Assembly (NCBI GenBank): GCA_903891475.1
Contig: CAITEP010000008.1
Span: 146,469-210,468 of the forward strand
From: an uncultured Mucilaginibacter sp.
GTDB lineage: Bacteria > Bacteroidota > Bacteroidia > Sphingobacteriales > Sphingobacteriaceae
Length of the DNA: 64,000 nucleotides
Direction: 5' to 3'
The notes beneath the pieces were generated by a model. The model was given only the letters and a program-made list of their open reading frames with translations. It had not been told where the DNA came from and did not search any database. The position numbers and the translations under genes were made by a program. Positions 9,023 through 16,172 of the stretch are shown here, one piece after another (the stretch's first letter is position 1; each line of letters begins with the position of its first letter).

Positions 9023-9478
9023 TTACTCATCCACCACTTCCAGCAGCCGCCTATGGTAATTAATTTGCCCCAAATGGTAACTTAAATGCGTACTTAAATG
9101 GACTAAAAAAAATCCTGTTGTGGTGCTTTTATCAAATACTAATACGGGGAATTGGGTAGCTAAAACAGCTTCATCCAAATTATCTAATGTTTGGTTAATG
9201 ACCGATATGGTATTTTCAATTTTCTCTATCAGCTCTTTTCGCGGGATGTTTTTAGCGGAAAATTCCAACTCCCGGTTTCTTAGGTAATCCGTTTTGCCTA
9301 ACTCCTTACCAATATAGGTGTTCAGGTTACCAACCAAATGCAAACAAAGATTACCTGCCGAATTTTTTATATCCGCCTTAATAATCCAAATATTCGCTTC
9401 GTATTTGTATTGTGAAATTTCTGCCTTTAATCTTTCTAAATCACGGTTAAATAGTATTTTTAAGGTGGCTATTAACAT
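9023..9478 (-). CDS. DinB-like four-helix protein (DUF1572-type)
   Basis: 151 aa, all-helical, with the DinB-superfamily pattern: an early helix with LCLHLVGNLNTYIG and a late helix HLSTHLSYHLGQINYHRR whose histidines would form the metal site. The family contains metal-dependent thiol S-transferases, including bacillithiol S-transferases, but members of this subgroup are mostly uncharacterised. The phzF-like gene upstream ends 2 nt before its start, so the two are probably co-transcribed. No substrate can be assigned. Confidence 0.75.
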   Translation of the reverse strand: MLIATLKILFNRDLERLKAEISQYKYEANIWIIKADIKNSAGNLCLHLVGNLNTYIGKELGKTDYLRNRELEFSAKNIPRKELIEKIENTISVINQTLDNLDEAVLATQFPVLVFDKSTTTGFFLVHLSTHLSYHLGQINYHRRLLEVVDE

Positions 9479-9480
9479 GG

Positions 9481-10278
9481 CTATACAATAAATTTACCTT
9501 CAAATACGGTTACTGCTTCGCCCAAAATCAAGACTGAATCTTGCAAAAGTTCAGTACGCATCATCCCGGTTCTTAAAGAAGATTGAAAGGCTGTTAATTT
9601 TGTCTTGTTTAATTTTAAAGCCCAATATTTTGTCAGAAAGGTTTGTACCCCACCAGTAACCGGATCTTCGTTGGTGCCAGACCATGGCCAAAAATATCTG
9701 TAATGAAAATCAAACAGTTCGCTATCGGAAGCAGCAGTTACCAATACCCCGTTTATCCCGGAATATGAATTGATAAGTGAGGCATAGTCAGGTTTTAAAT
9801 TTGCAAGCTGGGAAGCACTTTCAATTTCAACCAATATGATTTTGTTTACAGGGCTATACCGTTTATTTACTAATTCCGATATTCCCAGGGCATCTATGAC
9901 AGCTTGTGGAACTTCAATTTCTTCTATATCATAAACAGGGAATCGCATTTTAATTTGATGACGTTCCTTTTCAATATTCAACACCACCTGATCACGGTTA
10001 ATGAATTTTATGGTTTCAAAAGGAGTATTATCAAAAACAATTTTGGAGGACGCCAAGGTAGCGTGACCGCAAAGCGGGATTTCAGTTTTTGGCGAAAAAA
10101 AGCGTATGTTATAAGTATTCCCCTCTAATTGCCTGATAAAAGCCGATTCTGAAAAGCCAATTTCGGTCGCTATATTTTGCATGGTTTCAGCATCTAAATC
10201 GGTTTCTGGCATTAAAACCGCAGCCGGGTTACCCTTAAATTTTTGATTGGTGAAGGCGTCTACAAAGTATGTTTTCAT
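9481..10278 (-). CDS. PhzF family isomerase/epimerase-like protein
   Basis: 265 aa, a typical length for the PhzF/DAP-epimerase fold. It carries QKFKGNPAAVL, the catalytic-glutamate region FSESAFIRQ, FFSPKTEIPLCGHATLAS and WPWSGTNEDPVTGG. PhzF itself isomerises a phenazine precursor, but most family members stand alone with unknown substrates, and no phenazine genes are present here. It ends 2 nt before the DinB-like gene. Confidence 0.88.
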   Translation of the reverse strand: MKTYFVDAFTNQKFKGNPAAVLMPETDLDAETMQNIATEIGFSESAFIRQLEGNTYNIRFFSPKTEIPLCGHATLASSKIVFDNTPFETIKFINRDQVVLNIEKERHQIKMRFPVYDIEEIEVPQAVIDALGISELVNKRYSPVNKIILVEIESASQLANLKPDYASLINSYSGINGVLVTAASDSELFDFHYRYFWPWSGTNEDPVTGGVQTFLTKYWALKLNKTKLTAFQSSLRTGMMRTELLQDSVLILGEAVTVFEGKFIV

Positions 10279-10329
10279 GGTGTGAAGAGATAGAATTTAA
10301 AATAATTTCTTTAACGTGTAAATATCTTT

Positions 10330-11064
10330 CTACACCCCACCCACCCTAATCTTCTCCCCTATCCTCACCCCAATTCTGGAGCCTTTAGCGAAAAACACAG
10401 AATGCGGTTTGGCAGATAAAAAAGGTTCAAATGCTTTGCTGTAAAGGGCGGCTATGTCGGCTTCAAAAATATAGTTGGAGCAAGTGGCGGTTTGCCATGA
10501 TACATGCTCTACCTGGTATTGCATGGTGGTATTTGGGTTGAGGGTATTGTATCCCCAATAATGTTCAAAAATAAATTCCTCTTCGGTTCCGGGTTTTATA
10601 TCGGCAAAATCATTAGCTACGGTGGCTCCTAATTTGTTCCAATTGCCCCGTTTTTTCCATTCATATAAATAGCGGGTATTACCTTCTGCATCCTGCACCA
10701 CCGAATGTCGCATAGGCATAGCCGAATAATGCTCTTTATACAAGGTATTGGCAAAAAACGCGATGATAGGTTTGGGTACAATCTCGCTTACAAAAACGGC
10801 CCCACGTTTCCATTCCGAGCCATCAAAATGCCTTACATAAAAGCGCAAGTTTACCTCCTCAAAATTGATATGGAAAGGCCATTTAACGCCCAAAACGCTG
10901 GTATTTAAAAACATGAAGCCTACCATGCTCACCAAGGCTTTGCCTTGCTATAAATCAAGTTCGGTACCGGGGGGCAAATAGGGTTTCAATATTTCGGGGT
11001 TAACCTCATAATTAAGCATTAAAAGGTTGTTCCAGTCGGCTTTTAAAAATAATGGCTTAGCCAT
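10330..11064 (-). pseudogene. DUF2071 (YqjF-like) gene interrupted by an in-frame amber codon
   Basis: The frame starts at ATG 11064 with MAKPLFLKADWNNLLMLNYE and PYLPPGTELDL, meets TAG at 10948-10950 (codon 39), then continues in the same frame with QGKALVSMVGFMFLNTSVLG to a natural end at 10330. Both halves match DUF2071, a roughly 240-aa family of unknown function. The stop sits where an aromatic residue is expected, so a single TGG-to-TAG change would explain it. A restart at the internal GTG/ATG near 10932-10926 would lose the first strand. A sequencing error remains possible. Confidence 0.8.
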
Positions 11065-11130
11065 AAAATATGAATTAAATAGAATTATTTAAACAGAGAA
11101 CAGAAAGAACGGCAATGAATAAAAGCTGAA

Positions 11131-11808
11131 TTAAAGGGTTGGACCCTCGTCCTTAAAAGCGATAGGTACCTTCTTTTTAAACAGGTTAATCCTCGATTCT
11201 TTGCCTTTCATCAACCTTTCTATATTTTTTTGATGTGTAACCAAAATAAGCACGCATATACACATGCCGTATACAATCACAGATTTGATATAAACAGGAA
11301 AAACAAAAGTAACCCCTATAAGATAGGTAAAGCCCGCAGTAATCGAGCTTAATGAAACATATTTGGTTACGAGCAATACTATAATAAATACGGCGATACA
11401 CAAAAGCGCAGCGTGTATATTGATAGCCAGCACCATGCCGAAAAGGGTTGCTATGCCTTTACCTCCCCTAAACCCGGCAAATATGGGAAATAAATGACCC
11501 ATTACGGCCGCAATACCCAACGCAAGCTCATAATTAGTATAGGCGATGGAATGCGTTGGTCCGGTGGTTGTTACCCCTATAAAATAGGCCATATTGGTAG
11601 CAGCCCAACCTTTAAAAATATCTAATAACATCACAGGGATACCCGCTTTTTTACCCAAAACCCTAAAGGTATTGGTAGCTCCGGCATTGCCACTGCCATA
11701 CTCGCGCACGTCGACACCATAAAAAGCAAGACCAATCCAAACAGCCGTTGGAATTGACCCACATAAATAAGCAGCTATCAGTACAGTTAACGATGTTATA
11801 GTTATCAT
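11131..11808 (-). CDS. plsY: Acyl-phosphate glycerol-3-phosphate acyltransferase PlsY
   Basis: 225 aa integral membrane protein with about five membrane segments. The three PlsY motifs are visible: AYLCGSIPTA near the N terminus, GSGNAGATNTFRVLG, and GFRGGKGIAT in the middle. It transfers the acyl group from acyl-phosphate to glycerol-3-phosphate in the inner membrane to begin phospholipid synthesis. The C-terminal tail of about 25 residues after the last helix is slightly longer than usual. nadC ends 132 nt upstream on the same strand. Confidence 0.95.
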   Translation of the reverse strand: MITITSLTVLIAAYLCGSIPTAVWIGLAFYGVDVREYGSGNAGATNTFRVLGKKAGIPVMLLDIFKGWAATNMAYFIGVTTTGPTHSIAYTNYELALGIAAVMGHLFPIFAGFRGGKGIATLFGMVLAINIHAALLCIAVFIIVLLVTKYVSLSSITAGFTYLIGVTFVFPVYIKSVIVYGMCICVLILVTHQKNIERLMKGKESRINLFKKKVPIAFKDEGPTL

Positions 11809-11940
11809 CTTACCGCAATAATATTAATTTAAAACCATATTTATACGCATAATTTTTAAATAAGATTAATTCGGGTAAACTTTATTTATTACTTTATTAA
11901 CCCCAAAAATCATAAATTAATTGAAACCTATCCTGCTTAG

Positions 11941-12789
11941 CTAACCTATTACCGCTTTAAGGCTGAGGTCAAGACTTTTAACACTATGTGTAAGCGCCCC
12001 TACCGAAACATAATCAACCCCACAGGCCGCATAAGCTTGTATGTTATCCTCCGTAATTCCACCCGAAGCCTCGGTAACAAAACGGCCGTTTATCAAAGTC
12101 ACCGCTTCTTGTAAATCAGCATAACTAAAATTATCCAGCATAATCCGGTCAACTTTACCCACTTTCAATACCTCTTCCAGTTCGCCCAAATTACGCACCT
12201 CTATTTCTATCGGCAACTTTATACGGTTCTCGTGCAAGTAATTGTTTGCCTTTTCAATGGCATTGGCAATACCACCACTAAAATCAACATGGTTGTCTTT
12301 TATCAAAATCATATCGTACAAACCAATACGATGGTTTACGCCTCCACCAATTTTAACAGCCCATTTTTCGAGGTAGCGCATGCCTGGGGTGGTTTTGCGG
12401 GTATCCAATATTTTGGTTTTTGTTCCTTTTAACAACTCCCCCATTTGGTTGGTTTTGGTGGCTATGCCGCTCATGCGTTGCATACAGTTTAATACCAAAC
12501 GTTCGGCTTTTAAAATGCTATGCGCCGAGCCATTTACTTCCAATACAATATCGCTGGGTTTAATTTTCGCGGCATCCGTCAAAAAAACTTGTACTTCCAA
12601 ATCAATATCAACAACCTTAAAAATTTCGAGTGCCAGCTCCACTCCGGCTAAAACACCTGCTTCCTTTACTAAAAGTTTCGCTTTGCCCAAAGTACCGGGT
12701 GTGATTGTGGAGAGCGAGGTATGGTCGCCATCGCCTACATCTTCGCTCAAGGCGTTTTTTATAAATTTATCTATCAGGGGTATATCCAT
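11941..12789 (-). CDS. nadC: Nicotinate-nucleotide pyrophosphorylase (carboxylating)
   Basis: 282 aa. Diagnostic motifs are EDVGDGDHTS near the N terminus, LNCMQRMSGIAT, DTRKTTPGMRYLEKWAV, KIGGGVNHRIGLYDMILIKDNH and EASGGI near the end. It converts quinolinate and PRPP to nicotinate mononucleotide in de novo NAD synthesis. nadA and nadB are not in the window. A 9-bp perfect inverted repeat brackets its predicted promoter box immediately upstream, which suggests dedicated repression. Confidence 0.96.
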   Translation of the reverse strand: MDIPLIDKFIKNALSEDVGDGDHTSLSTITPGTLGKAKLLVKEAGVLAGVELALEIFKVVDIDLEVQVFLTDAAKIKPSDIVLEVNGSAHSILKAERLVLNCMQRMSGIATKTNQMGELLKGTKTKILDTRKTTPGMRYLEKWAVKIGGGVNHRIGLYDMILIKDNHVDFSGGIANAIEKANNYLHENRIKLPIEIEVRNLGELEEVLKVGKVDRIMLDNFSYADLQEAVTLINGRFVTEASGGITEDNIQAYAACGVDYVSVGALTHSVKSLDLSLKAVIG

Positions 12790-12792
12790 TTA

Positions 12793-12827
12793 GGACTATT
12801 TTTTAACAAAAGTAATTCAAATAGTCC
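12793..12827 (-). promoter_or_regulatory. Palindromic operator bracketing the nadC promoter
   Basis: GGACTATTT (12793-12801) and AAATAGTCC (12819-12827) are perfect 9-bp inverted arms separated by 17 nt. The spacer contains the minus-strand box TACTTTTG (12807-12814), a TAnnTTTG -7 match, 17 nt before the nadC ATG. The upstream arm lies before the expected transcription start, so this is better explained as a DNA operator than as an RNA hairpin. The cognate regulator is unknown. Confidence 0.55.
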
Positions 12828-12941
12828 ATTTTTAACAGTTTAGTATATTAATTCTTATCAATATAAACGCCAAATTTTGGTACACTTAGATAGAAAATTT
12901 GATATTAATTGATTTCAAAAAAAGTTAAAAGAAAAGCTCAC

Positions 12942-12975
12942 AAGTCTCCCCTACCGGGGGAGATTTAGAGGGGGC
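12942..12975 (+). repeat. REP-like CTCCCC/GGGGAG element, copy 1
   Basis: A 34-bp unit that starts AAGTCTCCCC and ends TTAGAGGGGGC. It contains a 7-bp stem TCTCCCC/GGGGAGA with a 5-nt loop. The same unit with one difference recurs at 47133-47166. It lies in the 317-bp spacer between the divergent nadC and gpmI genes, which otherwise holds only their promoters. Confidence 0.8.
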
Positions 12976-13094
12976 GGTAATCTCGATTCAAACCTAAGTC
13001 TATCATCTCAATACTCCAATCTAAAAGTATAATTTATGAGATTTTTTTAAATTAAATACTCCTAATAAATACTATATTTTTTTAAAGGTAAAGT

Positions 13095-13102
13095 TATATT
13101 TG
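13095..13102 (+). promoter_or_regulatory. TAnnTTTG promoter box directly before gpmI
   Basis: TATATTTG is an exact -7 consensus match ending 4 nt before the GTG start of gpmI. With initiation a few bases downstream, the mRNA would begin at or next to the start codon (leaderless). Confidence 0.5.
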
Positions 13103-13106
13103 CAAA

Positions 13107-14630
13107 GTGGAAAAACAGAAAAAAGTAGCCCTTATTATCCTCGATGGCTGGGGATATGGCAAAAGCGATGCTTCCAATGCAATATTGGCGGCAAACACCC
13201 CCTTTTTTGATTCGTTGATTGAAAAATACCCCAATTCAAAACTCGAAGCCTCGGGAACAGCGGTAGGTTTACCAGCCGGACAAATGGGAAATTCGGAAGT
13301 TGGGCACATGAATATTGGTGCCGGGCGCATAGTTTACCAAGAACTGGGCCGCATTCATAAAGCGGTTGAAGACAATGAATTTCCGCATAATGAAGTGCTT
13401 AAAGAAGCCTTTTTATACGCCAAACAAAATAATAAAAGTGTTCATTTGATTGGTTTATTGTCCGACGGTGGGGTGCATTCCCATATAAAACATGTAGCAG
13501 GTTTATGCGATGCGGCAGCTTCGTTTCAGCTTGATCAAGTATTTGTTCACGCGTTTTTAGATGGCAGGGATACCGACCCAAAATCGGGCGTTAATTTTGT
13601 TCAGGAACTCGAAAATCATATTGCCCATACACCTGCAAAAATAGCCTCCCTGATAGGTCGCTATTACGCTATGGATCGGGATAACCGTTGGGAAAGGGTT
13701 AAGCTCGCTTACGACTTATTGATACATGGCAAAGGTACCCTAAGTAAAGATTTGGTTCAATCTATTAAAGAATCCTATTTAAAAGATGTAACCGATGAGT
13801 TTATACAGCCAATTGTAGCGGTTAATGCCGCTGGTGAGCCTGTTACCACCATTAAGGAGGGCGATGTAGTTATATGCTTTAACTTCCGTACCGACCGTGG
13901 CCGGGAAATTACAATTGCCCTAACGCAAAGGGCATTCCCAGAATATGATATGCATCCGCTTGATTTGCATTATATTACAATGACACCGTATGACGAAACA
14001 TTCAAAGGTGTTAAAGTAATTTTCAGCAAGGACGACCTTACCCAAACACTGGGCGAAGTATTGGAAAGTGTCGGTAAAAACCAGATTAGGATTGCGGAGA
14101 CGGAAAAATACCCGCATGTTACCTTCTTCTTTTCAGGCGGCAGGGAAAAAGAATTTATAAACGAAAAACGCCTGTTGGTACCTTCACCCAAAGTTGCTAC
14201 TTATGATTTGCAACCCGAAATGAGTGCCGAAGGTATAAAAGAAGCCATACTACCGGAATTAAAAAGTCGCTGGGCCGATTTTATTGTGCTTAATTTTGCC
14301 AATACCGATATGGTTGGTCATACAGGTGTGTTCAGCGCGGTGGTAAAAGCCGCCGAAACGGTGGATGGCTGTACCAAGGAAGTGGTTGAAACCGGTTTGG
14401 CCAATGGCTACTCCTTCATCATCATAGCCGACCATGGCAATGCCGACTACATGATAAATGATGACGGAACACCAAACACCGCGCATACCACCAATTTAGT
14501 ACCTTGTGTAATTATTGATGAAGATGTAAAAAGTGTAAAAGATGGCAAATTGGGCGATATAGCCCCAACAGTTTTAAAACTTTTAGGTATCAGCCTGCCT
14601 GAAAAAATGAGCGGTAATGTACTTATTTAA
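13107..14630 (+). CDS. gpmI: 2,3-bisphosphoglycerate-independent phosphoglycerate mutase
   Basis: 507 aa alkaline-phosphatase-fold enzyme of glycolysis, with two Mn ions per active site. ALIILDGWGYG supplies the first metal Asp. QMGNSEVGHMNIGAGR contains the phosphoserine nucleophile. FLDGRDTDPKSG, GRYYAMDRDNRWERV and IIADHGNADYM complete the signature, followed by NTAHTTNLVP. The only start in front of the conserved region is GTG at 13107. It overlaps the following lipoprotein gene by 14 nt. Confidence 0.95.
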   Translation: MEKQKKVALIILDGWGYGKSDASNAILAANTPFFDSLIEKYPNSKLEASGTAVGLPAGQMGNSEVGHMNIGAGRIVYQELGRIHKAVEDNEFPHNEVLKEAFLYAKQNNKSVHLIGLLSDGGVHSHIKHVAGLCDAAASFQLDQVFVHAFLDGRDTDPKSGVNFVQELENHIAHTPAKIASLIGRYYAMDRDNRWERVKLAYDLLIHGKGTLSKDLVQSIKESYLKDVTDEFIQPIVAVNAAGEPVTTIKEGDVVICFNFRTDRGREITIALTQRAFPEYDMHPLDLHYITMTPYDETFKGVKVIFSKDDLTQTLGEVLESVGKNQIRIAETEKYPHVTFFFSGGREKEFINEKRLLVPSPKVATYDLQPEMSAEGIKEAILPELKSRWADFIVLNFANTDMVGHTGVFSAVVKAAETVDGCTKEVVETGLANGYSFIIIADHGNADYMINDDGTPNTAHTTNLVPCVIIDEDVKSVKDGKLGDIAPTVLKLLGISLPEKMSGNVLI

Positions 14631-15174
14631 ATCAAAATTTTTAAAGGATATCAGGCTTGTATGCCTGATATCCTTTATTTTAATAATTTATAGCTGTGGA
14701 TCAGAACCTACAACTAACAGTAAGGAATTAAAGTATTTTGATGTTAAAGGTTATTTTAGCAAGGAAATAGCTCGCCTTAGCAAACTGAATAAACCTGTTT
14801 TAAAATCAATAAATTTTAATGGTAAAAACGAGGTTAAGCGGCTATTTATAAATAACTGGGAAAACGAGTTTGATTTTTTTAGTTCATCAGATATCAATAA
14901 ACCCTCATGGAAAGACAGTTATACGATAGAGGCTTCCGAAAATCTTTTAATTTATAGAGCCAAAGATGTTAACCTCAAATTACAAGAAATGATAGTAAAG
15001 CAGGTAAACAATAAGGTAAAATGGATTATGATATATAATAATACAAAAAACATGCTTTATGAATCGTCCGAGAAATTGAGTTATTTTCCTGATTCACTTT
15101 ATTTAATTCAAAAATCTCAAAAAGTTAGATTATTGAAGAAAAACTACTATATTATCAAAGGTAGTTTTAAGTAA
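14617..15174 (+). CDS. Uncharacterised lipoprotein
   Basis: 185 aa. A lysine-rich start (MYLFKSKFLKDIR) leads into a hydrophobic stretch ending IIYSC, a lipobox, so the mature protein should be lipid-anchored at Cys27. The rest is charged, with no recognised domain. It overlaps the end of gpmI by 14 nt in another frame, which implies translational coupling. No function can be assigned. Confidence 0.75.
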   Translation: MYLFKSKFLKDIRLVCLISFILIIYSCGSEPTTNSKELKYFDVKGYFSKEIARLSKLNKPVLKSINFNGKNEVKRLFINNWENEFDFFSSSDINKPSWKDSYTIEASENLLIYRAKDVNLKLQEMIVKQVNNKVKWIMIYNNTKNMLYESSEKLSYFPDSLYLIQKSQKVRLLKKNYYIIKGSFK

Positions 15175-15200
15175 TGCACTAAGAAAGGATTAATTAAACA

Positions 15201-15830
15201 TTATTTTCGTCCTAATATTTCTTCCAGCTTTTGCTTGGAGATATCTAGCAAAGCTGCAATATCGGTTCTGCCCGGATTATCAGCCAAAATCTTTTCAAAA
15301 TCTTTTACAGAAGCTTTTAACGAGCTAATAGCTAGTGCTTTATCGTAATAATGCCCGGTTGATTGAATTTTAAATACACCAAATTCACGGTAAGCTATTC
15401 CTCTTGTTTGGTAATATTTGTTTTCGTTACCATTTGGATCATAGCTAATTGCTTTTGTCAGATCAAATATGGCTCCAACCATAAACTTTTCTTTTTCGGC
15501 AGGAGTAATTTGGTTATCTCTTCCTAAATAGCTTTTAGCCCTAGCTCTATAATAATAAGCCATAGCATCAGTTGGAGTAATTAAAATTTCTTTGTTAAAA
15601 ATCTGAATCGACTTTTTATAATTCTCGCTATGATAGTAGGAGTACCCTAACATCCATAAGGCACTTGAATTGGTTGAATCAATTAAACAAGCCTTTTCCA
15701 ATTGTGCTACCGCGGCTTTAAAGTTGCCATCCATAATGGCTTGTTGTCCTAATTTATAGTAAGCGTTTTGTGAAGATGCGTTTTCAAATGTAAAAACAGA
15801 CACAAAAAAAGCGATAAATGATAACTTCAT
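15201..15830 (-). CDS. Secreted TPR-repeat protein
   Basis: 209 aa with an N-terminal signal sequence (MKLSFIAFFVSVFTFENASSQ). At least three tetratricopeptide-like units follow: YYKLGQQAIMDGNFKAAVAQ, ALWMLGYSYYHSENYKKSIQ and AYYYRARAKSYLGR, with a degenerate fourth near the end. It is probably a periplasmic protein-interaction scaffold. A good GGAGG ribosome site lies 1 nt before its ATG, unusually close. Upstream, AGTTTATAAACT (15836-15847) is a perfect 12-bp palindrome. Confidence 0.75.
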   Translation of the reverse strand: MKLSFIAFFVSVFTFENASSQNAYYKLGQQAIMDGNFKAAVAQLEKACLIDSTNSSALWMLGYSYYHSENYKKSIQIFNKEILITPTDAMAYYYRARAKSYLGRDNQITPAEKEKFMVGAIFDLTKAISYDPNGNENKYYQTRGIAYREFGVFKIQSTGHYYDKALAISSLKASVKDFEKILADNPGRTDIAALLDISKQKLEEILGRK

Positions 15831-16048
15831 CCTCCAGTTTATAAACTAACAATGCTATAACTCAAAATTCTTTTGATTAGTATAAGTTGAAAAACATTTT
15901 ACAAATAATTCAGCAAAAATATAAAAAAATATCAGTTTGACTTTTTTACACTTTCACACCATAAATTAAAATTTTGGCTTAAGATATAATATTCATTAAA
16001 TCAACAAATTATAAATCAATTAAAATTGTTACCTTAATTTAGCATAGT

Positions 16049-16066
16049 TTGGCACATATGTTGAAT
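16049..16066 (+). promoter_or_regulatory. Sigma-54-type promoter upstream of lon
   Basis: TTGGCACATATGTTGAA gives TGGCAC, 5 nt, then TTGA, close to the RpoN -24/-12 consensus TGGCAC-N5-TTGC with correct spacing. Transcription would begin near 16075, leaving a leader of about 98 nt that holds a short CCTC/GAGG hairpin (about 16116-16130). The rest of the 342-bp spacer (15831-16172) is AT-rich with no coding signal. Confidence 0.55.
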
Positions 16067-16172
16067 TATAAGGTTTGTAAGAGGTAAATACCATTAAACC
16101 TGCTACAATTACCCACCTCCTAGTAAGAGGCTGACAATATGACATTTTTTATATAATAATAAAAAGTTTTCG

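Noticed and set aside
12380..12793. 137-aa plus-strand ORF opposite nadC
   Set aside because: It mirrors the well-supported nadC coding strand, has serine/proline-rich antisense composition and no family signature.
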